Below the pieces are notes generated by a model. The model had not been told where the DNA came from and searched no databases. It saw only the letters and a list, made by a program, of their open reading frames with translations. Below, one piece after another: positions 48,391-60,559 of a stretch of DNA of 64,000 nt; position 1 is the stretch's first letter; the number at the start of each line of letters is the position of its first letter. A program made the position numbers and the translations under genes. The stretch comes from Bursaphelenchus xylophilus (taxonomy: Eukaryota; Nematoda; Chromadorea; Rhabditida; Aphelenchoididae), in NCBI GenBank assembly GCA_904066235.2, contig CAJFCV020000004.1, positions 4,278,001 through 4,342,000 of the forward strand, written 5' to 3'.

Positions 48391-51300
48391 TCAAAATGTC
48401 GCCATCTTGGCTTCGATTTGGCGGAGTTCGAGGCGAGTGAAGGCCTGAAAATTATACAATTTCATATATCAATCCATCGTTTAAAAAAATGTAAATTTTT
48501 TTTTAAAAAGTGAAATTTCAATTATCAATTTCTTACCTCCGAGGCGGTCGGATGGACGGCCAGTAGTTGATCAAAGTCTTTCCTTTTGGCATTTAATTTG
48601 AGGCACATTGCAAATCCCGTGGAGATTTCGGAGGCGTTTGGCGCGAGGACTTGGAAGCCCACCAGACGCTCCTAAAATACGAATTTTTTCAAAAAAATTA
48701 AATATTCCACGACGAGATATTCAACGATCTGTGAGAGAGTACGCAAAACGTAGAGAGTCGGACAGACAAAAAAAGAAACTTTTGCCGGAACTTCACGAGC
48801 AAAATCGTTGTTTCAAAGTCAGAAGTATTAATTACTTGCCCCAGCGATGCTTTTTGGTACTAACAAGGGAAGCACCGTAAGTGCGACGCATCAAAATCTA
48901 CGCGTCGCACTTGAGGTACTTCCCCTGTAAATTTCATTTTTTTTAATCTTTTTTAGCCAAAAAAAATTTTCGCAAAAACTTTCCATATAACTGATTCCCC
49001 CTCTCACTCCTAGAATAGCACACAGTCCCTCCGAACTTACATTTTCGGTTTTAAAGAAGACCGCTTTGCAGAAAGCGTACTTCTGCCAGTCCCCGGGTAC
49101 TGTAGCGTCCATTGTGGTGATAGGGGATGTATAAACTGTAATGTTCTCGGATCCAAAGTGCTGCGCCGCTTCTCTTTCACTCAGCCCACAAGAACAGAAC
49201 TCCAGAGGGGTCAGGACGGAAATTAGGACTCGCTCGTAGTCAGTTCTTTCCATTGAGCCCTAAAATTCATCATAGATAATACTATAAACATTTGTTTTTG
49301 CAGCCTAAAACAGCCAAAATCCTCTCAAAACTCACCAAATACAGTCTTCTCATCAGTAATTTGGCGGAATGAGTTGAGACCGGAGAGAATTCCATAGCTC
49401 CTTCCAGCACATCGCCCACCGTGTACACATGAGGGGCTGTTTGCGACTGCTCATGCCGTCCCAACACCTTGCCGGAGGTGCTCAATTTAATATTGGGTTT
49501 TTGGAAATTCAGATTCGTGGTCCTTGGCTCTCTTTGGGCGGCTGATAGCACCTAAAATTATAATTTTTATATTATCTATGACACAATCGTCTGCTTACAG
49601 TGTTAAAATCGATTTCGAATTCTTCAGTGGCGCCGTCGGGAAGTGATTGCTCGCCGGACACTGTCACAATGCCCGGTGATTCATCTGTTCGAGGCTGTTT
49701 CCTCTCCAATTTCGTTGTAATTCCACTAAAAAAGTCCAATTTTAGCAAAAAAAAACAATTTCTGCCAAGGATGATATCAACTTACGTCATAAACTTGACT
49801 CCACAGCTCTCCATATGTCTCTGAATCTTCTCCGCGACCTCCTCGTCGAACCCTCGGATCACAGTCGACCTGAGTAGGACTGTTACATCATTTCCCAGGG
49901 CATTTAGGAAGCCGGCAATCTCCAGAGAAACGTAAGAATCTCCAATACACAAGGTCTTGCCGGGGTTCTGCGTCTGCGCGAACAATTCGTCGGCTCCGAT
50001 GCAACAATCGACGGCGTTTTTGAGTTGCGGAAGCTTGGATTTGAGGCCAACAGCGAGCATAAAACGATCGGCCGAAAGGGTTCTGTTGTCTTGGAGAAGG
50101 ACTTGATGAGTTCCGTTGAAAATTCCGTGCTCATTTAGGTAGGTCACCTGCAAATGGTCTCAAACAGGCTCAAAATAGATTTTTGCAGATCTTATTGAAA
50201 TTGTAAGGAAAAACGAAAACTCAAGTTATCCATGACGTTATCCAATATTTTGAAAAGTACCAAAAAACCTTGCAAGGGAAGTACTCCAAGTGCGACGCTC
50301 AGATTTTTTAAAAATTTTGCACACACTTCGGGCATAGACTAAATATCAATTCCTCAAAGTTTGCACTCGCGCTTTGAAGGCAAAGCCGAGATATTGAACG
50401 ATCTTTGCGGCCGAGAGAGCACGCTAAACGTGGAGAGCGGTCAGAGAGAAAACCGCTTTTGGCCATAACTTTGGCAGTTTCGTGCGGAAAATTTTGATTT
50501 TTTGTAGAAACATTATCCTTTACGGTAGAAATAGGCATGAAAATTTTCGTGCCAAAATTCGGCAAAAACGCCAAAATTTTGGCCGACTTTCGATATAAAA
50601 ATCTCGGTTGTTTCTGCAAAGCGCGAGCTAGGATTCTCGCATATATCTTAGAAAAAAATATTCTAAATTTGTGCCAAGTTTCATCAAAATCTGAGCGTCG
50701 CACTTGGAGTACTTCCCCTGTTAACAAAAACCAGCGGCTTCAAAAAGAGTATTCTTTTAATTTTCAGTACAATCAACGCCATGAATTTAAATTTTTTTTT
50801 GTATCCTGGAAGTTTATATAGTTTAGTCATCAGAAATATAATATTATCAAAAAAAACCCCCGTCAAGCTTGTTGTCTAAATGACTGACCCTCACTCCAAT
50901 CGACAGTAAAATAATCCTACCTTGCTATCGGTCAAGCTCTGTTGGTTCTCCTTATTTATCTCATTAACGTGCTCCTGAAGCAGTCCTCTCAACGTTTTCC
51001 AGTTAAAGTTTGCCTGCTCTTCTTTGTCCTTGATTTTCCATCCATACTTCTCGGCATTCTCTGAAGACCAGAAGATCATTAAAAAGTACCCATAACTTAC
51101 TCATTGTATTCCCAATAAGAGCTGCTTGTTGAACGATCTTCTTCGGGATTCGGTCGATATTAATCAAGGACGCAGTGGGTCTCGATTCGCCCGTTTCTTG
51201 GCCAGGGATGTAATTGAGGCAGGCGACGCGTTTGCCAAGGCTGGCAGCTTCCTGAAGATACGTTTTAATGGATCGCTAATCAGGGCTTTAGCGGATTGGA

Positions 51301-52587
51301 AGGATTCGTTAAATATAACTTGAATTTGGAGGTATTGGATGACAAAATAATAGAAAAATATCTAATGTACACTGTGAAAATTCTCGAAACTTTCTTCCCT
51401 TGACCTTGTTTTTTTTCATAAGTTCTACTTTTACAATTTTTGGTTTTTTGCCTTTCCAGAATTCCAAAGATTTTGTTGTATTCAAGGTCATAAAAAGTTG
51501 ATATACAAATACATAAAATTCAAGTCTTTTCCAAGAGGCCAAACACCCACCTTAGCAGCAGCCAGTCCTCCAGCACCTCCCCCAAGAACGATCAGATCAT
51601 AATCGTGTGGGGTTAGTGCTTCTGCCAGGTATCCTGTCCGATGCAATGTCCTCATCTCATTGATCCCGCCGACGCAGTCCCCGTTGATGAAGACCAACGG
51701 CAGTCCAGGTCGCTGGACGGCATCCAAGATCTCGGCGCCAGTCTGCTGATCAACGGTGAGGTAAGTGGCTTCGGTGTTGGCGTCGCGGCCCAGGCGATCC
51801 AGGAGGGATGTCACCTAAAAATGGAACGGTAAAATGATGACTAAAAGGATTATGGAGCATTGTGAGATTGTATATTATAGTTATAGTTACAAGGGACCAC
51901 TTTCAAAGAGCTTACATGATTATCCACATGACTTCCGAACTTCCTGACCACACAGATCCTCTTTTGCGCAATCACAGAGAATGTTTCCAACGCCGCTTCT
52001 TTCGCGGTGCTTGGCCGATGCTCCACCACACTTTGGACATATTGAACTGAAGCCGACGAGGCTCTTTGCCTTCCCAGCGCTCCCGAATACGGGTATTCTG
52101 TGCGCGGAGAGGACTGTCGAGAGGAAGACCAGTATCCAGAAGAAGTGGAGGAAGGGGTTGTTCCGTTATTATTATTTAGATTATTATTGTTTAAAGCCGG
52201 ACTGTAGCCATTGGAGTAGAGGGAGGGTTGGTTTAGACGTTCCTTTGAACCCGAAAACAGCGATCCCAGGAACGATTGGCGTCGCTGGGGCCTGAAAATT
52301 GGATTTTTGAGTAAAAAGGAGCTAAGCATTGCATCCAAAAACTGCTCAATATCTAGGCTGAGGTTGATAAGAGCGAGTTAAAATTTTCAAGAATAGATAT
52401 GTGCCCTAGATAGTCAGTATATACAAAATTTGAAGAAAATTTAAGCCTTGCATCTCGAGCATCGTTATTTTTTTGTCAATGTATCCTTACTTCGCAGCAT
52501 TTCCGTTGTAAGTCGCCGTGGTTACAGAATGCACCGAAGTCGGTGAGCTGAGGCCGTTGGAGACGGGGCTGGAAGGCAGTGCACTGC
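48391..52587 (-). CDS. Glutaredoxin-thioredoxin reductase fusion lacking its redox cysteines
   Basis: Orthologous in fold to thioredoxin (glutathione) reductase, an NADPH/FAD flavoenzyme. Minus-strand exons: 52587-52491, 52291-51916, 51814-51551, 51251-51101, 51060-50921, 50147-49786, 49725-49599, 49551-49336, 49259-49041, 48671-48537, 48444-48391. A Ser-rich leader is followed by a glutaredoxin-like domain (PLVFINGDCVGGINEM), FAD motif GGGAGGLAAAK, NADPH-binding GDSYVSLEIAGFL, second FAD motif TVGDVLEGA and dimer domain with HPTASE. Three centres are missing. The glutaredoxin CPYC position reads FGSHVDNH. The flavin-proximal CVNVGC before IPKK reads LINIDR. The protein ends EAKMATF with no GCUG/GCCG tail. 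Cofactor-fold motifs and reading frame are intact over 11 exons, suggesting a pseudoenzyme rather than decay. The first listed exon starts in phase, so more 5' coding sequence exists. Confidence 0.87.
48864..48927. mobile_element. 64-bp minimal Harbinger-like hairpin in a TrxR-like intron
   Basis: Almost only two TIRs: CAAGGGAAGCACCGTAAGTG at the left and GCACTTGAGGTACTTCCCCTG minus its first base at the right, with TAA at 48861-48863 and 48928-48930. Internal-deletion derivative of the MITE family at 50273-50720. Confidence 0.85.
50273..50720. mobile_element. PIF/Harbinger-like MITE in a TrxR-like intron
   Basis: Same family as 18772-19220, ends CAAGGGAAGTACTCCAAGTG and CACTTGGAGTACTTCCCCTG. 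Flanks are TTG and TTA, a decayed three-base duplication. Confidence 0.9.
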
Positions 52588-55246
52588 CTAAAACTGAAAT
52601 GACATATGTAATTAAAAATTAGTTAAACTACTACAAAACTACATAAATAAAAAGTGCAGAACGAACTCAAAATTACACAAATTTAGGAAAAGTAAAAATA
52701 GTGCAAAGAGCGGAAATTATAATATTTTTTTATGTAAAATTACTCTGTGATGTTATATGAGTTGACCGATGTAATTTTGAAAACGCAGTAATTATAAAGG
52801 AGGGAATTTTTTTTAAAAAATTTTCAAATTTCGATGAGGGCTTGGGCAAAAACGAAAAAAATTCTAATTTAATGCAAGGACATTCTTTGATAAAAATATT
52901 GCATCATAACCTACCAATCGTTAAAAATCTTAACTTCGATTTGCCCTTTTTCCAGGTGCGCACACAAAATCAGCAGTTGTACTCCTACGCCTGTAGCCAA
53001 ATTTTTTTCTTTTTAAAAAAAGAATTTTTAAAATTTTTTTTGTGACTTCCTATTGGAACATTTTTGTGGTTTCACAAAGCGTAAGCTAAAAACTTTAAAT
53101 ATTTATTATTGGAGGTCACCTTTCGTAAGGTTCATAAGATTAAGACCCAAAATCAACCCCTCTAATTACGCGGTTGAAACAAAACTTTAAGCCTCTTAAT
53201 TTTATATTTTTGCGTTGTTCCCTGCGGGGATTTAGTGGGATCCGGGGAAACAGTCAAAGACAAACAAAACATTGGAATTGTCAGGGGAAGACACCTTCGA
53301 GGCCTCGACAACGCCTTGAACTGTAACTTATAGGAACAGAAACACGGGGGGAAAGGACGTCAGAAATCGTGAGATCAGGAGAGTGATAGAAACGTTGAGC
53401 ATCAGTTAAAATGGAGGTGCGAAAGATTGCAATTTGCTATTGAAAAATCAAAAAGTTTAAGGCACACTGCTTGAAGAAATTTTGGGGCAAAGGAGATTTG
53501 TTTGTCATAGAAAGGAAACGGCTCAAAATTTGTAAAAAAAAAACGCTATCAAAGCCACGACTGTCGTCAATTTTGTACACTCGTTGAGACTAGGCAAAAA
53601 ATTAAAAAAAAATTTAGCTTGCGCTTTACAAGCGTAGGCGAAATTTTCTCCGAAAGCTGAAAATCTTGCAGAGAGTGTGGCAAATCAGGAGAGCAGTCAG
53701 AGGAAACCCGTTTTTCCATTAATTAATTACCCTGAAGATTGAAAAAACTTGTTAGTATCAAATATCGTCATGTCTTGACATTCCCCTACAAATGTTTCCG
53801 GAAATATCCCCTAAATTTTATTAAATTTTCCCTTTTTTCGGCCGCAAAAAGTCAAGAAATCATTTCATGACCTTATTTTAAGGCCATAAACAGAAGATTT
53901 ATTGAGTCTGGAAACCGAAACAAAATTCAAAAATATCCTTAAAACTAGTTGAAAATAAAAATGTAATTGCCTCAGGGGTTTATAATATGTTATGCAGAAG
54001 GGACTTGTGACGTCCAAAAAAGTTTTTGCTCCTTTTTTCGCAGACAAGAGGAATTTGCGTATAGAAATTTGCAAAAATTGAGTGCAAATACAAGTGGAAA
54101 TGAAGTGGCCATAGACGTGGATGTAAAAAAGAGAAATCCAAACAAAAAAAGAGGAGTGTTTGAACCAATAGTTTGGAACTGGATTTAGGAAAGGACTATA
54201 ATTTGAGTTCAATAAGTCGAAGATTCAGAAAAATAAACCAAAACTTCTGGAATTTTGTTCATTAGGAACATTTTATTATAGCAATCAGAATAACGAAAAA
54301 CACAGAGAGTTTTGGATCAGAAACAGTTAAAGATGACTTTTTTTATAATTTTGGTTTAAAAATTTTTGGTCCGACTATTTGTTTAGTGTACAATTTCTGC
54401 AAAAAATCATCTTCATCCTTGCAGAAATGGGTAAGTTATGGATTAAAGCCGCTTTTTATCTGGCCGACTCTCTTCATTTCTGGCGCTCCCTCGCATTGAC
54501 GACTTTTAATATCTCAACTGCCGCGGTTTTCCAACGGCATATAGCTGGAAAACGAAACCTAAAACTCACAGAGACTTGTGCATTTGTGGTTAGCTGCTAA
54601 CCGATAAGAAAATATTGACGAAAATCGGCATGTCTCCACTAAAAATAAGAAACTTCTCCTGTAAACAGTTTGTGTTTTGGACAGTTTTCTGACCTTTTCG
54701 TTAGAAGGCTTTCTTACGTCTGAAAAAAATGAAAAATTTAATCTCAGTTCTGCCGTGGTGTCTCAAAAATCCTTGCGTCTTCTTTAGTATCCTTCTTATA
54801 CCTCTGTTTACACTATTAGCCGCTCAATTCCAAATCTGCCTTCGTTTTACTTTCGCGTCTACATAAGTATAATCTTACACTTCTCCTGTCCTCACAAAAT
54901 TCGCGGTCCTATAATGTCTATGAGTCCTACGATTTTACAATTAATTTGTAAAAGAGAACGAGTAATTATTGTTTTAAAATTGACCAAACTATGTACATTT
55001 GCAATGCAAATCTAGTGGAAGAAAAGTTTTGAGAAAATAAGCAATACTAAACGAGTGAAATGGCCAAAAGGGAAGCCACAAATAAAGATCATGGCACGTC
55101 AAAAGCCTGAGGGGAATTTAGCCTCGAGCAAATTAAATCAAATTTCAAAAAAACGAATAAAAATGCAACAAAGCGTGCTTACATAGCAAAAAGTGAAAAA
55201 AAGGAAAAAAAAACGAAAAAAGAAGAAATCCGACTAAAACGACTAC
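52588..55246. other. Long AT-rich stretch, possibly the first intron of the TrxR-like gene
   Basis: No convincing exon on either strand. If the candidate exon at 55247-55538 belongs to the TrxR-like gene, this is a single 2.7-kb intron. Confidence 0.4.
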
Positions 55247-55538
55247 CACAACAGCAGTAACCAGTACCGTTCTCTTGCACATGCACAAAATGCGGCGAGG
55301 TTTTGGGTTGTTGGGGCGCGAACGGGTTCTCCAACAAGCTGCCGCGTCGCGAGGAGCGTCGCGAACTCTTGGCGGACATGAGGATTCGACGGTAGAGACG
55401 GTCGAGCTGGGCCTGCAACGGGTCCTCCGGCTCCGCGGGGGCGTCCTCGGCCGTGCTGCGGTTCGGGCCGTGGTTCCACCACCACTCGGCCCCGCCCACT
55501 TTTATTCGCGCCCCGCGGTCCACGCTTTTGCTGCGCAT
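55247..55538 (-). CDS. Candidate first exon of the TrxR-like gene
   Basis: Minus-strand frame from an ATG at 55538 (MRSKSVDRGARIKV), rich in Arg and Ser, with LLENPFAPQQPK further on. It is GC-rich unlike its surroundings, as coding exons here tend to be. Two possible donors, ending the exon at 55268 or 55247, both leave phase 1. That is the phase required by the exon 52587-52491, and joining would create Gly-Ser-Ala-Leu. Neither donor is a strong consensus. It could instead be a separate small gene. Confidence 0.4.
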
Positions 55539-57166
55539 TTTCACGTGCTCACTAATTGGCCGTAGCGGTTTTTTGGAAGGTAGCAGAGAGGTCGTAGCGG
55601 AGCAAAAAATTTAGTGATAATAATGTTTGGAGCGGAGCAATTGGGAGTAGGTGTTTCGGAGCGGAGCAAACTTTCTCAGACTGGCAATGAGAGAAAAGTC
55701 TGCGTGTTTAATTCCAGGTGTAGTTGGGGTTGTAAAGAGCCCGTTCAAAGGTGCCAATAGCCTTAGGCCGTTCTCCTTTGCTTGGGTGTTCTCACCGTCC
55801 TTCTGTTCTTTGGCCTTTCCGGTTGCTAGGTACACATAATTCAACAATTGCGGGCTTCTGAAGTATCTCCTCTTGCCAATTAGCAATGTTGTTTGAGCCA
55901 ATCTTCCTTTGTTTCAACACTCTCAGACGTCCTCTTGACTTTTTTTTTCTCGGCGTAGTCCAACCGATTTATCGTCGTTTCTGTGCGCTCTCTCGCAAAG
56001 AAAGTGTCTATGAAGGCTGCGCAAATCCCTCAAAGTGTTCCTTGGGCGTTTATTGTTCAACCCCCACACTGAAAGAGGGCGAATGCGTAAGTTGTGAGAG
56101 GGATGTGTAAGAGGAGAGATCGCGCGAACACACGGAACAAGGATCAGGGGCCAAAGGGCACATGAAACAAAGGGGTCCGTGATTATGACAAATGAGTAAA
56201 CATTGGGGGAAATGGTGTCATAAAGTGAGCAAAATTGTAGTCAGAAGGGGTTGAAGAAGAGAAGAAAAAGGATGTAGTATAAGCCATGATATACGGTATA
56301 ATTCAAGGATAAGAAAGATACGTCAATCTATTATTAAGGCCACAAAACACAATCTAAAGAACGAGCTGCCAATAACTCGTTATCACGCTACATGCTAACG
56401 AGCCAATTACCTCCTCCAAATAACCTCAATTATTACTAAACATCCCACATAAACATAAAGAAAACACTGGCAATAAATAACAGCCCTATTGGCTTGTTTC
56501 TCTGCAAAGAGTTTGAAATTCCCTCAAGATTTCGCCGACGTAAACCATGTTTTTACGAAGGAAATGACCTCATTGTGGATTAATAAAAGCCTATGTAATG
56601 TCTAAAGTAATCAGTGGGAGTTCGGAGAAGAGAAAAAAGTTAGAAAATTGGGTAAAACAACGCTTACTAATACTGCTTTTAATACTTCTTACTAATACCC
56701 GCGAAAACTTCAAGGGATTTAAATGTTCGCTTGGAATTAGAAACAGAATAGTTAATAATGATTTGTGTGAATCTGTAAGTGATTAATGATTACGTATGCT
56801 GACATTTGCGAAGGAGCGTAATCAAAGATGTAAAGAGGGGTTCTAAGATGAGGGAGGAGATTACAGATTAAAGAGTAAATGTATTAAGACGCTTTTGTTG
56901 ATGCCGTCACAACTTTTCATACAAATCTGAAGGGCCAAAAGAATCAAATTGTGGCTGTAAACGCTGTGCATGTATAGGATGTTTTTGTGCCCACCCTGTT
57001 TTTACGGTATAAGGCAATTCGACGGCACTGTGGCAGTTACGTTGACGGCTATTTTCTGAGGCCCAGCATGGGATATGACGGGAGCTGAGGCTTCGTTAAT
57101 TCTCTCTAAATTTTTACCAGAAAAATTTATCCGTTGGGGCTTTGACCATATTAAAAACGTAAACTA

Positions 57167-57413
57167 CAGTGGCGAACATGATCCAGTGGTAAAAAACGAC
57201 CCATTTTGTTTCCGAGAGGCATCAAAAAATATAGCAAAATGCCTCCCTCTCCAACTAAAAAAACTTGGATTTGAAGGGCGCGCCATTTTCCTAATCGAAT
57301 TTTTCCTAACTCGAAGTTTTTTCACTTGGAGAAGGAGGTATTTTGCTACATTTTTTGATGCTTCCCGGATGCAAAATGGTATGTTTTTTGCCACTGGATC
57401 AGGTCCAAAACTG
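57167..57413. mobile_element. Tc1/mariner-like MITE, family B
   Basis: A palindrome of 247 bp flanked by TA (57165-57166 and 57414-57415). Inner arms TGATCCAGTGG / CCACTGGATCA, followed by AAAAAACG and CCCATTTTG-type motifs shared with 30794-31414. Confidence 0.82.
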
Positions 57414-57621
57414 TAGAATAAACTTACAATCTGCTTTCTGAATTTAAAAATTCAGTTTACTAGACTTCACTGTGTTTCACCCGTATTGACACTAAAAAAG
57501 TAGCACTTCAACTGCCCGCCTACCCGACACACATACACAAAACAAGATAAGATTCCCGCAATTTCCTGGATTTTTTTTTTCAAAATGTTAAAAATAAAAT
57601 ACACGGCTGAATTTTTCATTC

Positions 57622-57659
57622 CATAGTGGCTTCACGGTCAAAGCCATGAAGCCACTATG
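57622..57659. repeat. Short perfect hairpin
   Basis: Arms CATAGTGGCTTCA and TGAAGCCACTATG, 13 bp each, with a 12-nt loop. Too short for a microRNA precursor; function unknown. Confidence 0.6.
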
Positions 57660-60130
57660 CAAAAAGCCATTGACCTTCGGATATCCCCATTTTGTTTTTC
57701 CCATCTTGTGATTTGAATATGTGGATGCGCTATTAATATTATATCAAAAATATAGTGTTATGAATAGAAATCGTAATGAAATGTATTAGATCTTTAGGAA
57801 AATGCAGAAAAACAAAAACAAGTGTAAATACATTTGAAAATTAGGGAATGCGTTTTGAAATTGTAATCAACCTCATGTCTAGACTTACAATCAAACAATT
57901 GTATGTGGAATAGCTTGTATTTAAGTCTTGAAGAATTATGTTTACTAGGAAAAAACGGTGATTTTTTCAGAAAGTGCGTAGACTTTTCGTCACAATTTTA
58001 CATGGGCGATGACAAAGTGCAGGATAATTCAAAATGGCCTGTGCCCCGTGCAGAATGATTCAAAATGCACAGTGCGCCACGACAAGAAGTCTACGGACTT
58101 TATGAAAAGACTAGAAAAGACCTTACAGCGAAATCTTACATAACTAAAAAAATATGTTACTTTACTTCGATAACCTTTCTGACAAGACCACACATTACAA
58201 GCCCACTTCAAACGTGAACTTCGTAACTACATATCAAGAAGGATAGTTTTATCCGAACTCAAATTGTGTTTTAAGAACGTTTTACTTCGTTAGCTGGAGC
58301 TCCGTAAATCCAATAAATTCGGTTACTTTTTAACCAAATCGTCTATTTTTAAAGGACAGCTTTTCTGAAAACACAAAGATTAAATCGCTGAAATGTAACA
58401 CAATTTTATTTGATTGTTACATATCAGCGACTTGAAACAAGAGCATTTGTAATCATGACGTCATATTTTTATATTACCGTTCCTTTTCCTCAAACTCCTC
58501 GAAATTCCCCTGCGCTAACAGGAAGTCCTTATAACTCCGCTGAATAAAACGCATTCAAAAATAAAATTCTGCATGGATACGAATGATCACAAGTAGCAAC
58601 TCAAAACCCCTTCGAGGAGCACCCTCAGACTGGCCAAGGTCTTTGGCCAAGTGCCCACTTTGAACCGATTTCCTTGCCCCGAGGGAATTCAAGACGAAAA
58701 ACAGAAAAATAAAATAAAAGACGCGGAAATACAATACGACTGTTTATGCCGATGTTTATGTAGTATTGTGTTGAACAATTGGACTTGCAGAGCGTTGCAT
58801 GCGGCGTCGAGAAGTTGGGTAAGCGCTCAAGACTTGACTCGAAGCCTACAAATCGGGTGAACTCTTGGTTGTATAAAAATTGTGTGAAGAAGAACTAAAA
58901 ATTTTCACTAATTTGAGATGTAATGTGCCCTAAGAAAAGTCTAAATCGATTTATCAAAAAACGTTTTTTTCTGCTGCTGTCTCTATAATGTTCAATTCGG
59001 TGGAAAATTTCGGCTAAGCTTACCTATAGAGTAAAAATTCTTAACAATTGATCTCTGATAGCTACGTATTATGCAGGCAGAGTACGAGCAAAATCTTTGA
59101 AGAATACATGCGCAAGTTTCCGTATAAAAATATGTAAAAAATTCAATTGAAATTCAGAATGTAGAACCCTATAAAAAATATAAGATTTTGGACTTTTTTG
59201 TACCCTCAAAAAAGCAGTCAATTTAAAATTACTCCTTCTACTTATCCATCATGCCAAAAATGCAAAATTCCTCTTCAAAACCACTTGAACCCCTTAGGCA
59301 ACAGGCTCTTTCCGAAAGTTTGAGGTCAACCTTTGGACTGGGCAAGTTTAAAAGGGCGTCATTTACATTTAATTTATGAAATTGCACCCCCTTTCACTGT
59401 AAATACATGGCTAATCGTATCTAATTGTAAGAGGAATTCGGATTTAAAAGCATTTTAAAATTGTAATTTTCGTATGAAAATTGCGTATTTTGTATAAAAA
59501 ATCAAGTCATTTTTTTAAGTAAGCAATAACATGAATATTTGTACTCCATAGTTTATTCATCCCTCGTTGCCTTAAACTATTGTAGTTATTGTTTTAATCA
59601 CAAAGCAAAGATTGCCATGACAGCCAGCCTTGTCGATAACAATTACTTTTTAACACGGATGAATGTAAGATTCAAAATGTTTTGGGAAAAACAAAAGTGC
59701 CAAGTAAAGTGTAAAAAAACATAGTAGTATAGTAAAAAAACAGAGGATTGCAAGGATTGTTGCACTGAAATTGGACACGGAAGCGATTATAATGGAGATT
59801 TGTGTTTAAGGAAGCGCAAAACAATATTTAAGAAGGCGACAGAGACGAAAAGAGCAAAAGATTCGGAAAAATAATAAGCATAAACGTTGAGGTTTCGGGG
59901 AATATGCGGGCATATTTCAAATTGATTACGTAAAAATTAACAATATCTTCGGCAGCGATTTGCAGCGGAGCGGAAAGATTGTATTACTCGGTGATATTTG
60001 CATGGCAGGGAATGAGGAAGTTATTATACGTGGCTGCGGTCAGGAGCATGCATACTTTTTGTACATTCGAACTTGTAAGTGTAATACAAAGGGGCCCCAG
60101 TCATTTGTTAGAAGAAAAAATCGGGAGAAA

Positions 60131-60559
60131 ATGAGCCCTTGTAGAAATCCCCAAGTGCGAGGCTCAGATTTTGATGAAACTGGCACAAATTTAGAATATT
60201 TTTTTCTAAAAAATATCCGAGAATCCTAGCTCGCGCTTTGCAGAAAAAACCGAGATTTTTTGATCAAAAGTTGGCGAAATTTTAACACTTTATGCTGAAT
60301 TTCGGCTCGAAAAGTTTCATGCCTATTTCTACTATAGAGGGTAATGTTTCCATAAAAAATCAACTTTTTCCGCACGAACCTGGCAAAGTTATGGCCTAAA
60401 GGCGTTTTTCTTTCTTACCGCTCTCCGCGTTTAGCGTACTCTCTCGACGGCGCTTACAAAGCGCGAGCTAAAACTTTCAGGAATTGATACTTATTTCATG
60501 ACAGACGTGTGTGCAAGTTTAAAGAAAATCTGAGCGTCGCACTTGGGGTACTTCCCTTG
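60131..60559. mobile_element. PIF/Harbinger-like MITE, left end decayed
   Basis: Interior and right end (GCACTTGGGGTACTTCCCTTG minus its first base) match the 18772-19220 family. The left end is mutated, reading TCCCCAAGTGCGAGGC, and the left boundary is approximate. Confidence 0.8.

Noticed and set aside
48391..48393. TGA at the end of the TrxR-like gene as a selenocysteine codon
   Set aside because: True TrxR selenocysteine sits in Gly-Cys-Sec-Gly just before the stop. Here the preceding residues are MATF and the sequence after TGA does not restore the motif.
55611..55901. Minus-strand open frame of 96 codons
   Set aside because: No recognisable domain and no splice context; considered chance.
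57622..57659. Perfect 13-bp hairpin considered as a microRNA precursor
   Set aside because: The stem is too short for Drosha/Dicer processing.
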